Positions 51,536 through 61,063 of a DNA stretch of 64,000 nt are shown one piece after another. A program made the translations under genes and the position numbers. The DNA is from WYZ-LMO11 sp964617245 (GTDB taxonomy: Archaea; Thermoproteota; Methanomethylicia; Methanomethylicales; Methanomethylicaceae): positions 1 to 64,000 of the forward strand of contig CAZTWF010000106.1 of NCBI GenBank assembly GCA_964617245.1, written 5' to 3'. The first letter of the stretch is position 1. The number at the start of each line of letters is the position of its first letter. The notes under the pieces are model-generated. The model saw nothing but the letters and a program-made list of their open reading frames with translations, had not been told where the DNA came from and did not search any database.

Positions 51536-52292
51536 TATTGATTTTGTAATAAAGCTTGGAGGAAGTGCTATAACAATTAAGCAATCTCCACTTACTGCAA
51601 ATATAAAAGTAATTGAAAATATTGCCTTTGAACTTTCTAATATTAAAAAACTTCCATCTATTATTATAGTCTATGGTGGAGGATCTTTTGGACATTTTAT
51701 TGCAAATAAATATATTCATAATAATAAAATAATCTCAAATATAGGAGTAGCTGAAATACATTCTGCTATGTTAACTCTTACAGAGATTATTACTTCATAT
51801 TTTATTAAATATAAAGTTCCTATTTTTCCTATCAATTCCTCAAGTTGTTTTATTCTTTCTGATAATGAATTACAATCTTTTATTAAACCAATTGAATATT
51901 CACTAAATAATAATTTAATACCTATTATTGGTGGAGATGTGGTATTGAGCAAAGAAGATGTAAAGATTTTATCAGGAGATAGAATAGCCTCTTTTCTTGC
52001 AAAAAAATTTAATGCAAAAATTTTAGCTTTTGGTACTAATGTAGATGGTATAATATTAGATGGTAAAATTTTACCTAAAATAAAATTAAATGATATAGAA
52101 AATATTATTCCAAAAATAAAAATTAATCAAGTTGATGTTACAGGAGGAATGATAAATAAATTATTAGAAATAAAAGATTATATATCCACTGGAGGGAGAA
52201 AAGCTATAATATTTAATATAACTCGTTTTGGAATGCTTACTAGATTATTATCAGGAGAAGAAAATATAGGCACAGAGGTTGATAAAGATTGA
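51528..52292 (+). CDS. ipk: Isopentenyl phosphate kinase
   Basis: Makes isopentenyl diphosphate from isopentenyl phosphate in the archaeal mevalonate pathway. FVIKLGGSAIT at the N-terminus, VYGGGSFGHFIANK with the catalytic His, IPIIGGDVV and VDVTGGMINKLLEI are family motifs of this amino-acid-kinase fold. The length is 254 residues. It starts at TTG overlapping the previous gene by 8 bases. Confidence 0.93.
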   Translation: MNSIDFVIKLGGSAITIKQSPLTANIKVIENIAFELSNIKKLPSIIIVYGGGSFGHFIANKYIHNNKIISNIGVAEIHSAMLTLTEIITSYFIKYKVPIFPINSSSCFILSDNELQSFIKPIEYSLNNNLIPIIGGDVVLSKEDVKILSGDRIASFLAKKFNAKILAFGTNVDGIILDGKILPKIKLNDIENIIPKIKINQVDVTGGMINKLLEIKDYISTGGRKAIIFNITRFGMLTRLLSGEENIGTEVDKD

Positions 52293-53380
52293 TATTTAAT
52301 AGAAAATATTCTCATTTATTTATATGTAAAAATTATGATGTTTCATTTAGAAAAGGGCCTCATTTTGATGATATAGAATTAATACATTGTGCTTTACCAG
52401 AACTTAATTTAGAAGAAATTGATACTTCTACATCATTTCTTGGAAAAAAAATTTCAGCTCCAATATTAATATCAGCAATGACAGGAGGAAATCCAGAAGC
52501 AAAAAAGATAAATGAAAATCTTGCTAAAGCAGCTGATAAAATTGGTATTGGAATATGTGTTGGAAGTCAAAGAATTGCTATTGAAAATCCTCAACTTCAA
52601 GATACTTTTACTATTGTAAGAGAAGTATCTAATGATATAATTGTTATTGCTAATATAGGAGGTGCTCAACTTTTACAAAAGAACTTTATAGAATATGCTG
52701 AAAAAGCAATTTCTATGTTAAATGCTGATGCTTTAGCTATACATCTTAATCCATTACAAGAATTAATCCAACCTGGTGGTGATACAAGATTTAAAGGAAT
52801 ACTTAACGTCATTAGTGATCTATCTAAATATATTAAGGTCCCAATTATTATTAAAGAAGTTGGTTGTGGTATTTCTAAAGAAGTAGCAGAAAAAATAATC
52901 AATTCTGGTATATATGCTATAGATATTGCAGGAGCAGGAGGTACAAGTTGGGCTGCTGTAGAATATTATCATGCTATACAGACAGGAGAATTAGATAAAT
53001 CTAAAATTGCTGAAACACTTTGGGACTGGGGCATTCCTACTGCTATGAGTATTTGTGAAGTTGTTTCACTAGAACCTAAAATAACTATAATTGCTTCTGG
53101 TGGAATAAGAAATGGTCTTCATATAGCAAAATCTATAGCTCTTGGAGCAGATTTAGTAGGTATTGCTAGACCATTATTATCATGTGCCTTATCTAGTAGT
53201 GAAATGGTAATAGAGTATTTACAGAATTTAATTAATGAACTCAAAGTTATACTTTTGTTAACAGGATGTAAAAATATTAGACAATTAAAATCAGTACCAA
53301 TTGTTATAAAAGGAGAATTACTTAATTGGATCACTCAAAGGAATTTAAAGGTGAGAGGATTTGATAGAGGAAAAACTTAA
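52289..53380 (+). CDS. fni: Isopentenyl-diphosphate delta-isomerase, type 2 (FMN-dependent)
   Basis: Interconverts IPP and DMAPP. FDDIELIHCALPEL, APILISAMTGG, GVGSQR-like ICVGSQRIAI, HLNPLQELIQPGGD (conserved Gln/Glu) and AGAGGTSWAAVE are all type-2 IDI motifs. The length is 363 residues. It overlaps ipk by 4 and the prenyl synthase by 20 bases. Confidence 0.95.
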   Translation: MIFNRKYSHLFICKNYDVSFRKGPHFDDIELIHCALPELNLEEIDTSTSFLGKKISAPILISAMTGGNPEAKKINENLAKAADKIGIGICVGSQRIAIENPQLQDTFTIVREVSNDIIVIANIGGAQLLQKNFIEYAEKAISMLNADALAIHLNPLQELIQPGGDTRFKGILNVISDLSKYIKVPIIIKEVGCGISKEVAEKIINSGIYAIDIAGAGGTSWAAVEYYHAIQTGELDKSKIAETLWDWGIPTAMSICEVVSLEPKITIIASGGIRNGLHIAKSIALGADLVGIARPLLSCALSSSEMVIEYLQNLINELKVILLLTGCKNIRQLKSVPIVIKGELLNWITQRNLKVRGFDRGKT

Positions 53381-54326
53381 AAAAATTTCATCATTATTAG
53401 ACCCATTAATAAAGGAATATATTAATGGATCTGATATACTTTACAAGGCAGCATTACATCTTCCAAGCCATGGAGGTAAAAGATTACGACCATTTCTTGT
53501 AATAAAATCTTGTGAAATAGTTGGTGGAGATATTAATTATGTTATTCCTGCAGCTATTGCTATAGAGTTATTACATAACTTTACACTTATTCATGATGAT
53601 ATTATGGATAATGATCTATTAAGAAGAGGTGTACCTACAGTTCATACAATATGGGGCATTCCAATGGGCATACTTGCAGGTGATTTATTATTTGCTAAGG
53701 CCTTCTATATACTTCTATCTATGAAAGGAGATTATGAAAAATTAATAAAAGCAGCTGAAATTATGGCAAGGACTACTATAATAATATCAGAAGGTCAAAG
53801 TATGGATATGTCCTTTGAAAAAAGAAATAATGTTTCAGAAGAAGAGTATATGACTATGATATATAAAAAAACTGGAGCTTTATTTGAAGCAAGTGCAAAA
53901 ATTGGTGCCATATTAGGTGGAGGAGATGAAAAAACAATAGAATATCTAGGAAATTATGGTAAAAACTTAGGAATAGGTTTTCAAATATTTGATGATTATT
54001 TAGGACTTTTCTCAAAAGAAGAAATTCTTGGAAAACCAATTGGAAGTGATATAAGAGAAGGAAAGAAAACACTTTTTGTTATAAAATTATTAAATTCTTC
54101 ATCAAGAGATAAAATAGTTAATATTTTAGGTAAGAAAGATATCTCTAATGAAGATATTATTTCAATAATTCATCATATAAAAAATGAGAAAATAGATGAA
54201 TATGTATTAAATAAAGCAAAACTTCATATAGATTTAGCAATTTCTTCATTATCTATACTTCCAGATTCAGAAGCAAAAAATGATCTTATTGAATTAGCAA
54301 AATATGCAATCTCTAGAATAAAATAG
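53361..54326 (+). CDS. idsA: Polyprenyl (geranylgeranyl) diphosphate synthase
   Basis: Builds C15-C20 chains for archaeal ether lipids. The first Asp-rich motif is LIHDDIMDND, the second FQIFDDYLG. GGKRLRPFLVI and PTVHTIWG are conserved. Chain length is not firmly readable from the residues before the first motif. The length is 321 residues. The RNase J gene often between fni and idsA is absent. Confidence 0.94.
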   Translation: MIEEKLKKISSLLDPLIKEYINGSDILYKAALHLPSHGGKRLRPFLVIKSCEIVGGDINYVIPAAIAIELLHNFTLIHDDIMDNDLLRRGVPTVHTIWGIPMGILAGDLLFAKAFYILLSMKGDYEKLIKAAEIMARTTIIISEGQSMDMSFEKRNNVSEEEYMTMIYKKTGALFEASAKIGAILGGGDEKTIEYLGNYGKNLGIGFQIFDDYLGLFSKEEILGKPIGSDIREGKKTLFVIKLLNSSSRDKIVNILGKKDISNEDIISIIHHIKNEKIDEYVLNKAKLHIDLAISSLSILPDSEAKNDLIELAKYAISRIK

Positions 54327-54336
54327 TGATTATAAT

Positions 54337-56043
54337 ATGATTTCTGATGAAATACTTTTATTAATAAAAAAACATGTTATAATGAATGCTATAAAGTATG
54401 GTGGTAAAGCTGAATTTAAAGCAGTAATAGGTAAAATTCTATCTGAAAAACCAGAATTAAAGTCAATGATACAAGAAGTTTCAAAAATTACACAATCTAT
54501 AATCTCAGAAATCAATTCTATGAGTTTATTAGAACAACAAAATTTAGCAAAATCTCTTGGTATAAATATAATAAAGGAAAAACCAAAAAAAGAAGAACAT
54601 GTCCTTCCTTCCCTTCCTAATGCTAATAAATATGAAATTATACGAGTGAGATTTGCACCAAATCCTGATTTTGCTATACATTTAGGTAATGCAAGAGCAG
54701 CAATACTCAATGATGAATATGCAAAAATCTATCATGGTATTTATATATTAAGATTTGAAGACACATCTCCTTCAGTTAAACCACCTATGCTTGAAGCTTA
54801 TGATGCAATTCGTGAAGATTTAAAATGGCTTGGAGTAAATTGGCATGAGGAATATATACAATCTGAGAGATTGCCTATATATTATGAGTATGCTGAGAAA
54901 TTATTAGAGATTGGTGGAGCATATATTTGTACATGTCCATCAGAGGAATTTCGAAAATTAGTTAATTCTAGTAAGCCATGTCCTTGTAGAGATCTGCCTA
55001 TAGAAAAACAACTTAAAAGATGGGAAGGTATGATAGATGGATCTATTAAGAAGGGAGAAGCTGTAATGAGAATAAAAACTGATTTAAATCATCCAAATCC
55101 AGCTATTAGAGAATGGCCTGCTATGCGTATAGATACGAAACCTCATCCTCTTCAAGGACAGAAATATAGAGTATGGCCTCTTTATAATTTTGCATGTGGA
55201 ATTGACGATCATTTAATGGAAATTACTCATATTTTACGTGGAAAAGAACATGAAATTAATACACAACGTCAAATTTATTTATACAAATATTTTAAATGGA
55301 AATATCCTGAAGTAATACATTATGGAAGATTAAAAATAGAAGGTACTATATTGAGTAAATCAAAAATGCGCCAGGGAATAGAAATGGGCTTATTTAAAGA
55401 TTGGAGTGATCCAAGATTAGGAACAATTGCTGCTTTAAGAAAAAGAGGATTTCTTCCAGAAACTATTCGAAGATTAATTCTTGAAGTAGGAGTTAAACCA
55501 TCTGAAGCTACTATTAGTTGGGATAATATTGAAGCAATAAATAGAAAATTACTAGATCCTATCACTAAAAGATTTGTTTTTATTCCAGAACCTAGTAAAT
55601 TAGAAATTAAGGATTTAACAAAAGAATTTGAGGCAAGAATACCATTACATCCAGATCGTCCTGAATTAGGTAATATAATTTATAAAGTAGGGCCTTCGAA
55701 TAATATTATATTTGTTCCATTAAGAGATATATCTAACATAAAACTAGGATCTATATTTCGTCTTATGAATTTATTCAATGTAAAATTATTATCTTCATCA
55801 ATCTGTATATATGTAGGTGAAAGTATTGAAGAAATAAGAAAAATTAATGCACCAATAATCCAATGGTTGCCTTATGGTACTGAATTATCTGTAGTAATGC
55901 ATGATGGAAGTATTATAAATGGTATAGTTGATAAAAATATTTTAAATGAAAATTTACCAAATATATTTCAATTCTATAGATTTGGTTTTGTTAAGATATA
56001 TAGAGAAGATAATAAATTAAAAGGTTATTATACACACGATTAG
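54337..56043 (+). CDS. gltX: Glutamyl-tRNA synthetase (archaeal type)
   Basis: Charges tRNA-Glu, and probably tRNA-Gln for amidation. An N-terminal helical extension (1-100) precedes the class I fold: VRFAPNPDFAIHLGNARAAI (HIGH-equivalent HLGN) and EGTILSKSKMRQG (KMSKS-equivalent). The C-terminal beta-barrel anticodon domain is of the archaeal/GlnRS type. The length is 568 residues. Ten bases after idsA. Confidence 0.94.
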   Translation: MISDEILLLIKKHVIMNAIKYGGKAEFKAVIGKILSEKPELKSMIQEVSKITQSIISEINSMSLLEQQNLAKSLGINIIKEKPKKEEHVLPSLPNANKYEIIRVRFAPNPDFAIHLGNARAAILNDEYAKIYHGIYILRFEDTSPSVKPPMLEAYDAIREDLKWLGVNWHEEYIQSERLPIYYEYAEKLLEIGGAYICTCPSEEFRKLVNSSKPCPCRDLPIEKQLKRWEGMIDGSIKKGEAVMRIKTDLNHPNPAIREWPAMRIDTKPHPLQGQKYRVWPLYNFACGIDDHLMEITHILRGKEHEINTQRQIYLYKYFKWKYPEVIHYGRLKIEGTILSKSKMRQGIEMGLFKDWSDPRLGTIAALRKRGFLPETIRRLILEVGVKPSEATISWDNIEAINRKLLDPITKRFVFIPEPSKLEIKDLTKEFEARIPLHPDRPELGNIIYKVGPSNNIIFVPLRDISNIKLGSIFRLMNLFNVKLLSSSICIYVGESIEEIRKINAPIIQWLPYGTELSVVMHDGSIINGIVDKNILNENLPNIFQFYRFGFVKIYREDNKLKGYYTHD

Positions 56044-56118
56044 ACCAAAAAACTCATAAACCCCTTTGTTTTTGTTTTTTCTACTAATAAAAATGAACAA
56101 TGAGAGGTCGAGGGATAA

Positions 56119-56613
56119 ATGTCTAAAACTCCTATATATGTAAGATTTAATGTACCTCCAGAATTAATGGAGCGTACATATGAGTGTGTAAGATTAGCAG
56201 CAGAATCTGGAAAGATAAAAAAAGGAGTAAATGAATCTACAAAGGCAGTAGAAAGAGGACTTGCAAAATTTCTTGTCATAGCTCAGGATGTAGATCCACA
56301 AGAAATTGTAGCACATTTACCTTTACTTGCTGAAGAGAAAAAAGTTCCCTATTCTTATGTAGACTCAAAAGTAAAACTTGGTCAATGTGCAGGAATTGAA
56401 GTAGCAGCCTCATCAGTAGTAGTTATTGATCCTGGTAAAGCCAAACCATTAATGGATGAAATTATAACAAAAGTTAATGAAATAAGAAAAGGTATAACAG
56501 CTGAAGTAGTAAAACCAGCACAAGAAGTAAAAGAAACAAAGCCAAAAGAAGAAGTAAAACCACAAGAAGAAAAGCCAAAGAAGAAAAAATCAGAAGGGTC
56601 ACAGAAAAAATAA
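56119..56613 (+). CDS. rpl7ae: Ribosomal protein L7Ae with charged C-terminal tail
   Basis: Kink-turn binding protein shared by the ribosome, C/D and H/ACA guide RNPs and RNase P. The core (about residues 1-125) has KKGVNESTKAVERGLAKFLVIAQDVDP and KLGQCAGIEVAASSVVV. Beyond it is a tail of about 38 residues, rich in Lys, Glu and Pro, that ordinary L7Ae proteins lack. The candidate C/D sRNA at 28131 would be one of its ligands. Confidence 0.94.
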   Translation: MSKTPIYVRFNVPPELMERTYECVRLAAESGKIKKGVNESTKAVERGLAKFLVIAQDVDPQEIVAHLPLLAEEKKVPYSYVDSKVKLGQCAGIEVAASSVVVIDPGKAKPLMDEIITKVNEIRKGITAEVVKPAQEVKETKPKEEVKPQEEKPKKKKSEGSQKK

Positions 56614-56650
56614 AAAGAAATTATAGACTAAAACTTAAATGTGATAAAAT

Positions 56651-56869
56651 ATGAGTAGTGAGATAACTGAAGCCTATCCTGCAGAAGTTATTCAAATAAT
56701 AGGAAGAACAGGAGTTACTGGTGAAGTTATACAAGTAAGAGTAAGAGTATTAGAAGGAAAAGATAAAGGAAGAATACTTACAAGAAATGTAAAAGGTCCT
56801 GTAAGAATAGGAGATATACTAATGTTAAAAGAAACAGAAAGAGAAGCCAAGAAACTAGTGCCAAGATAA
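56651..56869 (+). CDS. rps28e: Ribosomal protein S28e
   Basis: Small-subunit OB-fold protein. YPAEVIQIIGRTGVTGEVIQV, RNVKGPVRIGDILMLKETEREA. The length is 72 residues. It is in the usual L7Ae-S28e-L24e-ndk order. Confidence 0.95.
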   Translation: MSSEITEAYPAEVIQIIGRTGVTGEVIQVRVRVLEGKDKGRILTRNVKGPVRIGDILMLKETEREAKKLVPR

Positions 56870-56882
56870 ATTGGTGAATAAT

Positions 56883-57062
56883 ATGGTAAGAATATTTAAG
56901 TGTTCTTTTTGTAATAAGGAAATTGAACCAGGTACAGGAATGATTTATGTTAGGAATAATGGCACACTTCTTCGTTTTTGTTCAAGTAAATGTAGAAAAA
57001 ATATGCTTAAACTCAGAAGAGAATCTAGAGATTTTAAATGGACCTCTGGGGAAGCTAAATGA
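56883..57062 (+). CDS. rpl24e: Ribosomal protein L24e
   Basis: Zinc-containing large-subunit protein. FKCSFCNKEIEPGTG and RFCSSKCRKNMLKLRRESRDFKWT give the four zinc cysteines. Start chosen at the ATG behind GGTGA. The length is 59 residues. It overlaps ndk by 4 bases. Confidence 0.95.
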   Translation: MVRIFKCSFCNKEIEPGTGMIYVRNNGTLLRFCSSKCRKNMLKLRRESRDFKWTSGEAK

Positions 57063-57502
57063 TAGAGAGAACTTTTGTAATGATAAAACCAGATGCTGTA
57101 GTTCGAGGTATTATTGGAGAAGTTATCTCTAGAATTGAAAGAAAAGGTTTAAAAATTGTAGGAATGCGAATGATACATTTATCCAAAGAAGAAGCAGAGG
57201 AACTTTATTCTATTCATAAAGATAAACCATTCTTTAGTGAATTGATTAACTTTATAACTTCTGCACCTGTTGTAGTAATGGCTGTAGAAGGAGAAAGTGC
57301 AATTTCTGTTATGCGTAAGATTATTGGCTCAACAGATTCAAAAGAAGCTTCTCCAGGTACAATAAGAGGGGATTTCTCTTGTTCAAAAAGTATGAATATT
57401 ATTCATGCATCAGATTCCTTAGAAAGTGCAAAAAGAGAACTCTCTATATTTTTTAAAGATTTCCTAAAATATTCACGTGTTGATGAAAATTTTGTTTTTT
57501 AA
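57059..57502 (+). CDS. ndk: Nucleoside diphosphate kinase
   Basis: Transfers gamma-phosphate between NTPs and NDPs. ERTFVMIKPDAVVRGIIGEV start and NIIHASDS, whose His is phosphorylated. The length is 147 residues. The gene is immediately upstream of aIF5B in the standard archaeal order; a 118-base gap with TATA-like sequence follows. Confidence 0.95.
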   Translation: MIERTFVMIKPDAVVRGIIGEVISRIERKGLKIVGMRMIHLSKEEAEELYSIHKDKPFFSELINFITSAPVVVMAVEGESAISVMRKIIGSTDSKEASPGTIRGDFSCSKSMNIIHASDSLESAKRELSIFFKDFLKYSRVDENFVF

Positions 57503-57620
57503 TTTTATAATAAGTCTACTGAAAGTTTATTACTTAAATTATAAAAGTAGCTTTTAGTGCAAGATTGACAAGAGAAATGTATAAACTTTTCTCCTTCTCT
57601 TATATCATAGGGGGTAAAAA

Positions 57621-59421
57621 ATGCCATTAAGACAACCTATTGTTACAGTATTAGGTCATGTTGATGTTGGAAAAACTCTCTTGTTAGATAAAATAAGAGG
57701 AACAGCTGTTATGACAAGAGAAATTGGGGCCATGACTGCTTAAAAAGCAGTGGCAGACCCAACATATTGGTGCTAGTTTCCTACCTATGAGTGTAATTGT
57801 AAATTATTGTAGAGCTATTATAAAGAATTTTGAAAGTAAACTTCAAATTCCTGGTTTATTAGTAATTGATACACCTGGTCATGAAGTATTTTCAAATTTA
57901 AGATTTAGAGGAGGAGCAGTTTCTGATATTGCTATTCTTGTTATTGATGTATTAAAAGGTGTTGAAAAACAAACAGAAGAATGTATTGAAATACTTAGAT
58001 CAAAGAAAACACCTTTTGTAGTTGCAGCAAATAAAATAGATAGAATAGATGGATGGAAACCAAATCCAAATAAACCATTTATTGAGTCATATAAAATGCA
58101 AGAATCTTATGTAAGATCAAGACTAGATGAATTAATTTATAAAATTATTGGTGAATTATCAAGATTTGGTTTTTCTTCTGATAGATATGATAGAGTAAAA
58201 GATTTCACAAGAACTATTGCCATAGTTCCAACAAGTGCTATTACAGGTGAAGGTATTCCAGAACTTCTTGCTATTCTTTGTGGTTTAGCACAACAATATC
58301 TAAAAAGTCGTTTAACAATTACAGAAGGACCTGGAAAAGGTGTTATACTTGAGAAAAAAGAAGAAGCTGGACTTGGTACAACAATAGATGTTATTTTATA
58401 TGATGGTATCATAAAAAAAGGTGATACTATTATTGTTGGTGGAATTGAAGGTCCAATCATAACAAAAGTAAGAGCTCTTTTACTTCCAAAGCCTTTAGAT
58501 GAAATGAGAGATCCAGAAGATAAGTTCCTTCTTGTTGATAAAGTAGTAGCTGCTGCTGGTGTAAAAATTGTTGCAACTAATCTTGAAAAAGCCATAGGAG
58601 GAGCTCCTATAATTGTAGTTAGTGATGAACAATCTATTGACTCTATTAAAAATAAAATTAAAGAAGAAATTGAAGAAATAAGATTCACATCAGATATAGA
58701 TGGTGTTATTGTAAAAGCAGATACGTTAGGCTCATTAGAAGCTCTTATTAGATTTCTTAAGAATTCAGGCATACCTATTAGAATCTCTGATATTGGACCA
58801 GTTAGTAAAAAAGACATTATAGAGGCTACTATTGTAAAAAGGAAAAAACCAGAACTTGGTGCAGTATTGGGATTCAATATAGAAGTTACTCAAGAAGCAG
58901 AAATAGAAAGTAAAAGTAGAAATATTCCTATATTCGTTAGTAATGTAATATATCATGTTGTTGATAACTTTAAGGCTTGGTATTCAAAAATAGTAGAAGA
59001 GTTACAAACAAAAGAATTTAGTAAGATTATTCTTCCTGGAGCTATAAAAGTTCTTCCTGGATATGTATTTAGAAGAAGTGATCCTCCTATATTTGGTATT
59101 GAGGTTTTAATTGGAACTATTAAGCCAGGTTATTCATTAATGAAGGAAAATGGTGAAATTATAGGAGAAATTATGCAAATACAAGAACATGGAAATAATC
59201 TAAATGAAGCAAAGAAAGGTGCTAAAGTAGCAATTTCAGTAAGAGGTAATTTTACAGTAGGTAGACAAGTTAAAGAAGGAGATATACTTTATGTTTATGT
59301 AAGTGATAATGATATATTTCTATTAAAAGAAAAATTTAGAGATAAATTATCTCAAGAAGAATTAGAATTACTTGATAAAATACTAAAAATGCAATTAAGT
59401 GGTGAGATTATTAAAATTTAG
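57621..59421 (+). CDS. infB: Translation initiation factor aIF5B, split by a 22-nt BHB intron
   Basis: GTPase for subunit joining. Exon 1 is 57621-57734 (38 codons) and exon 2 is 57757-59421; spliced product 592 residues, normal for aIF5B. Exon 1 carries the P-loop GHVDVGKT and ends ...REIGAM; exon 2 begins TQHIGASFLP, so the invariant switch-I Thr follows the junction. Then come DTPGHEVFSNLR, NKID and the domain II-IV C-terminus. Unspliced mRNA stops after 40 residues (TAA 57741-57743). The intron breaks the frame (22 is not a multiple of 3), so there is no read-through form. A GGGGGT site precedes the ATG. Confidence 0.92.
57735..57756 (+). other. Protein-coding BHB intron (22 nt) in aIF5B
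   Basis: RNA fold around the insert: outer helix UUGGG/CCCAA (57724-57728 with 57758-57762), central helix GCCA/UGGC (57729-57732 with 57751-57754), 5' bulge UGA (57733-57735), inner helix CUGCU/AGCAG (57736-57740 with 57746-57750) with loop UAAAA, and 3' bulge AGA (57755-57757). All helices are Watson-Crick. The central helix is 4 bp and both bulges are 3 nt, the strict archaeal hBHBh' motif. Cutting after the second base of each bulge excises 22 nt and restores ATG-ACC-CAA (Met-Thr-Gln). Confidence 0.92.
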
Positions 59422-59481
59422 TACTACGAAAGAATTATAAGCAGTATTTTAATTGATTTTAAAACTGAAATGGTGGTGTAA

Positions 59482-59859
59482 TTGGTAGAATTTAAATTAG
59501 TGATATCTAATCCAGAAGATGGTACATCAAAAACAGTAGTAGTTAAAGACGAACTTGCTCATGTTTTTATTGGACTAAAAATAGGCGATTTCGTTGATGG
59601 AGCACTATTTGGTTATCCCAATAAGAAACTTATTATAACTGGTGGAAGTGATAAAAGTGGTATTCCTATGCGTCCTGATGTACAGGGTGGAGGAAAGAAA
59701 TATGTACTACTTGCTGGCCCCCCTGGCTATCATCCTAAAAGAAAAGGAGAAAGAAGGAAGAAACTGGTAAGAGGAAATACAATAACAGAAGACATTGTAC
59801 AAATAAACTTAGTTATAAAGGAGGAGAAGAATGAGCGAGAACAAACAGCCAGAGTGTAA
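59482..59859 (+). CDS. rps6e: Ribosomal protein S6e
   Basis: Small-subunit protein. FKLVISNPEDGTSKTVVVKDE, KLIITGGSDKSGIPMRPDVQGGGKK and RKKLVRGNTITEDIVQINLVI are conserved. It starts at TTG. The length is 125 residues, overlapping aIF2gamma by 29 bases; the S6e-aIF2gamma pair is standard in archaea. Confidence 0.95.
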   Translation: MVEFKLVISNPEDGTSKTVVVKDELAHVFIGLKIGDFVDGALFGYPNKKLIITGGSDKSGIPMRPDVQGGGKKYVLLAGPPGYHPKRKGERRKKLVRGNTITEDIVQINLVIKEEKNEREQTARV

Positions 59860-61063
59860 TATTGGTCTTACAGGTCATGTAGATCATGGAAAAACTACTC
59901 TTGTAGCTGCATTAAGTGGTATATGGGCAGCTCGTCATAGTGAAGAACTGAAAAGAGGTATAACTATAAAATTAGGTTATGCTGATACTACCTTTAGAAA
60001 ATGTCCTGAATGTCCTCCTCCTGAATGTTATACTACAAAGGAAATTTGTCCAATACATAATGTTAAGACAATTTTTCTAAGAAAGATATCCTTTGTAGAT
60101 GCACCAGGTCATGAAAGCCTCATGGCTACAATGCTATCAGGTGCAGCATTAATGGATGGTGCAATACTAGTAATTGCTGCTAATGAAGAATGTCCTCAAC
60201 CACAAACCAGAGAACATCTTGTGGCTTTAGAAATAACAGGAATTAAAGATATTGTAATCGTTCAGAATAAAATAGATGCTGTAGATAAACAAAAAGCCTT
60301 AGAAAATTATAAACAAATTCTTTCATTTATAAAAGGAACAATTGCAGAAAATGCTCCTATTATTCCTGTATCTGCTTTATATGGGACCAATATAGATTAT
60401 CTTATTCAAACATTAGAAGAAAAAATAAAGACACCTTATAGAGATCCAACAAAACCTGCTAGAATATATATAGCAAGATCTTTTGATGTGAATAAGCCTG
60501 GTACTTTTCCAAAGGATTTGAAAGGAGGTGTGATTGGAGGTTCTCTTGTACAAGGAAGATTAAGAATTGGTGATGAATTAGAAATACGTCCTGGTATGAA
60601 AATAGAACAAGGAGGAAAAACATACTATGAGCCAATATATACATATGTTGCTAGTTTAATGGCTGGTGGACAAATATTCAAAGAAGTAGGTCCTGGAGGT
60701 CTAGTAGGTATTGGTACCTATTTAGATCCTTCTATTACAAAAGCAGATAGTCTTGTTGGTAATATTGCAGGAAAACCTGGCACATTACCACCAGTCCAAA
60801 ATGAAATAACTATAGAATATTTCCTACTAGAACGTGCTGTTGGTACAAAAGATTTACAAAAAGTTGAACAAATAAAAGTGAGAGAAAACTTAATGTTAGT
60901 AATAGGACCTGCAGTAACTTTAGGAGTAGTTACTTCAATTCGTAAAAATGTAGCTCAGTTATTACTTAAACGTCCTTTATGTGCTGAACCTGGAATGCGT
61001 ATTGCTATAAGTAGACTTATTTCTAATAGATGGAGACTTATTGGATATGGTTTCATACAATAA
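59831..61063 (+). CDS. eif2g: Translation initiation factor aIF2 gamma subunit
   Basis: GTP-binding core of aIF2 that holds Met-tRNAi. G1 GLTGHVDHGKTTLV, switch I with ELKRGITIKLGY, a zinc knuckle (CPECPPPEC ... CPIH), G3 VDAPGHESLMATML, G4 VQNKID. Domains II and III follow. The length is 410 residues. It overlaps the PIN gene by 23 bases. Confidence 0.96.
   Translation: MSENKQPECNIGLTGHVDHGKTTLVAALSGIWAARHSEELKRGITIKLGYADTTFRKCPECPPPECYTTKEICPIHNVKTIFLRKISFVDAPGHESLMATMLSGAALMDGAILVIAANEECPQPQTREHLVALEITGIKDIVIVQNKIDAVDKQKALENYKQILSFIKGTIAENAPIIPVSALYGTNIDYLIQTLEEKIKTPYRDPTKPARIYIARSFDVNKPGTFPKDLKGGVIGGSLVQGRLRIGDELEIRPGMKIEQGGKTYYEPIYTYVASLMAGGQIFKEVGPGGLVGIGTYLDPSITKADSLVGNIAGKPGTLPPVQNEITIEYFLLERAVGTKDLQKVEQIKVRENLMLVIGPAVTLGVVTSIRKNVAQLLLKRPLCAEPGMRIAISRLISNRWRLIGYGFIQ

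Noticed and set aside
54330..54710. 126-residue minus-strand frame opposite the start of gltX
   Set aside because: It overlaps the conserved GluRS N-terminus and shows no family match or signal.
57721..57786. aIF5B disrupted by frameshift, pseudogenisation or a sequencing error
   Set aside because: The extra 22 bases have exact BHB geometry and restore both frame and conserved residues when removed; the downstream 555 codons show no decay. An indel error would not be expected to make three perfect helices and two 3-nt bulges.
58137..58877. 246-residue antisense frame inside the aIF5B gene
   Set aside because: It lies wholly opposite a conserved coding sequence, resembles no family and has no ribosome binding site; it is a by-product of codon use.
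57787..59421. Shortened aIF5B starting at the ATG 57787
   Set aside because: This would lack the P-loop and switch I and could not bind GTP; the upstream exon encodes exactly the missing part.
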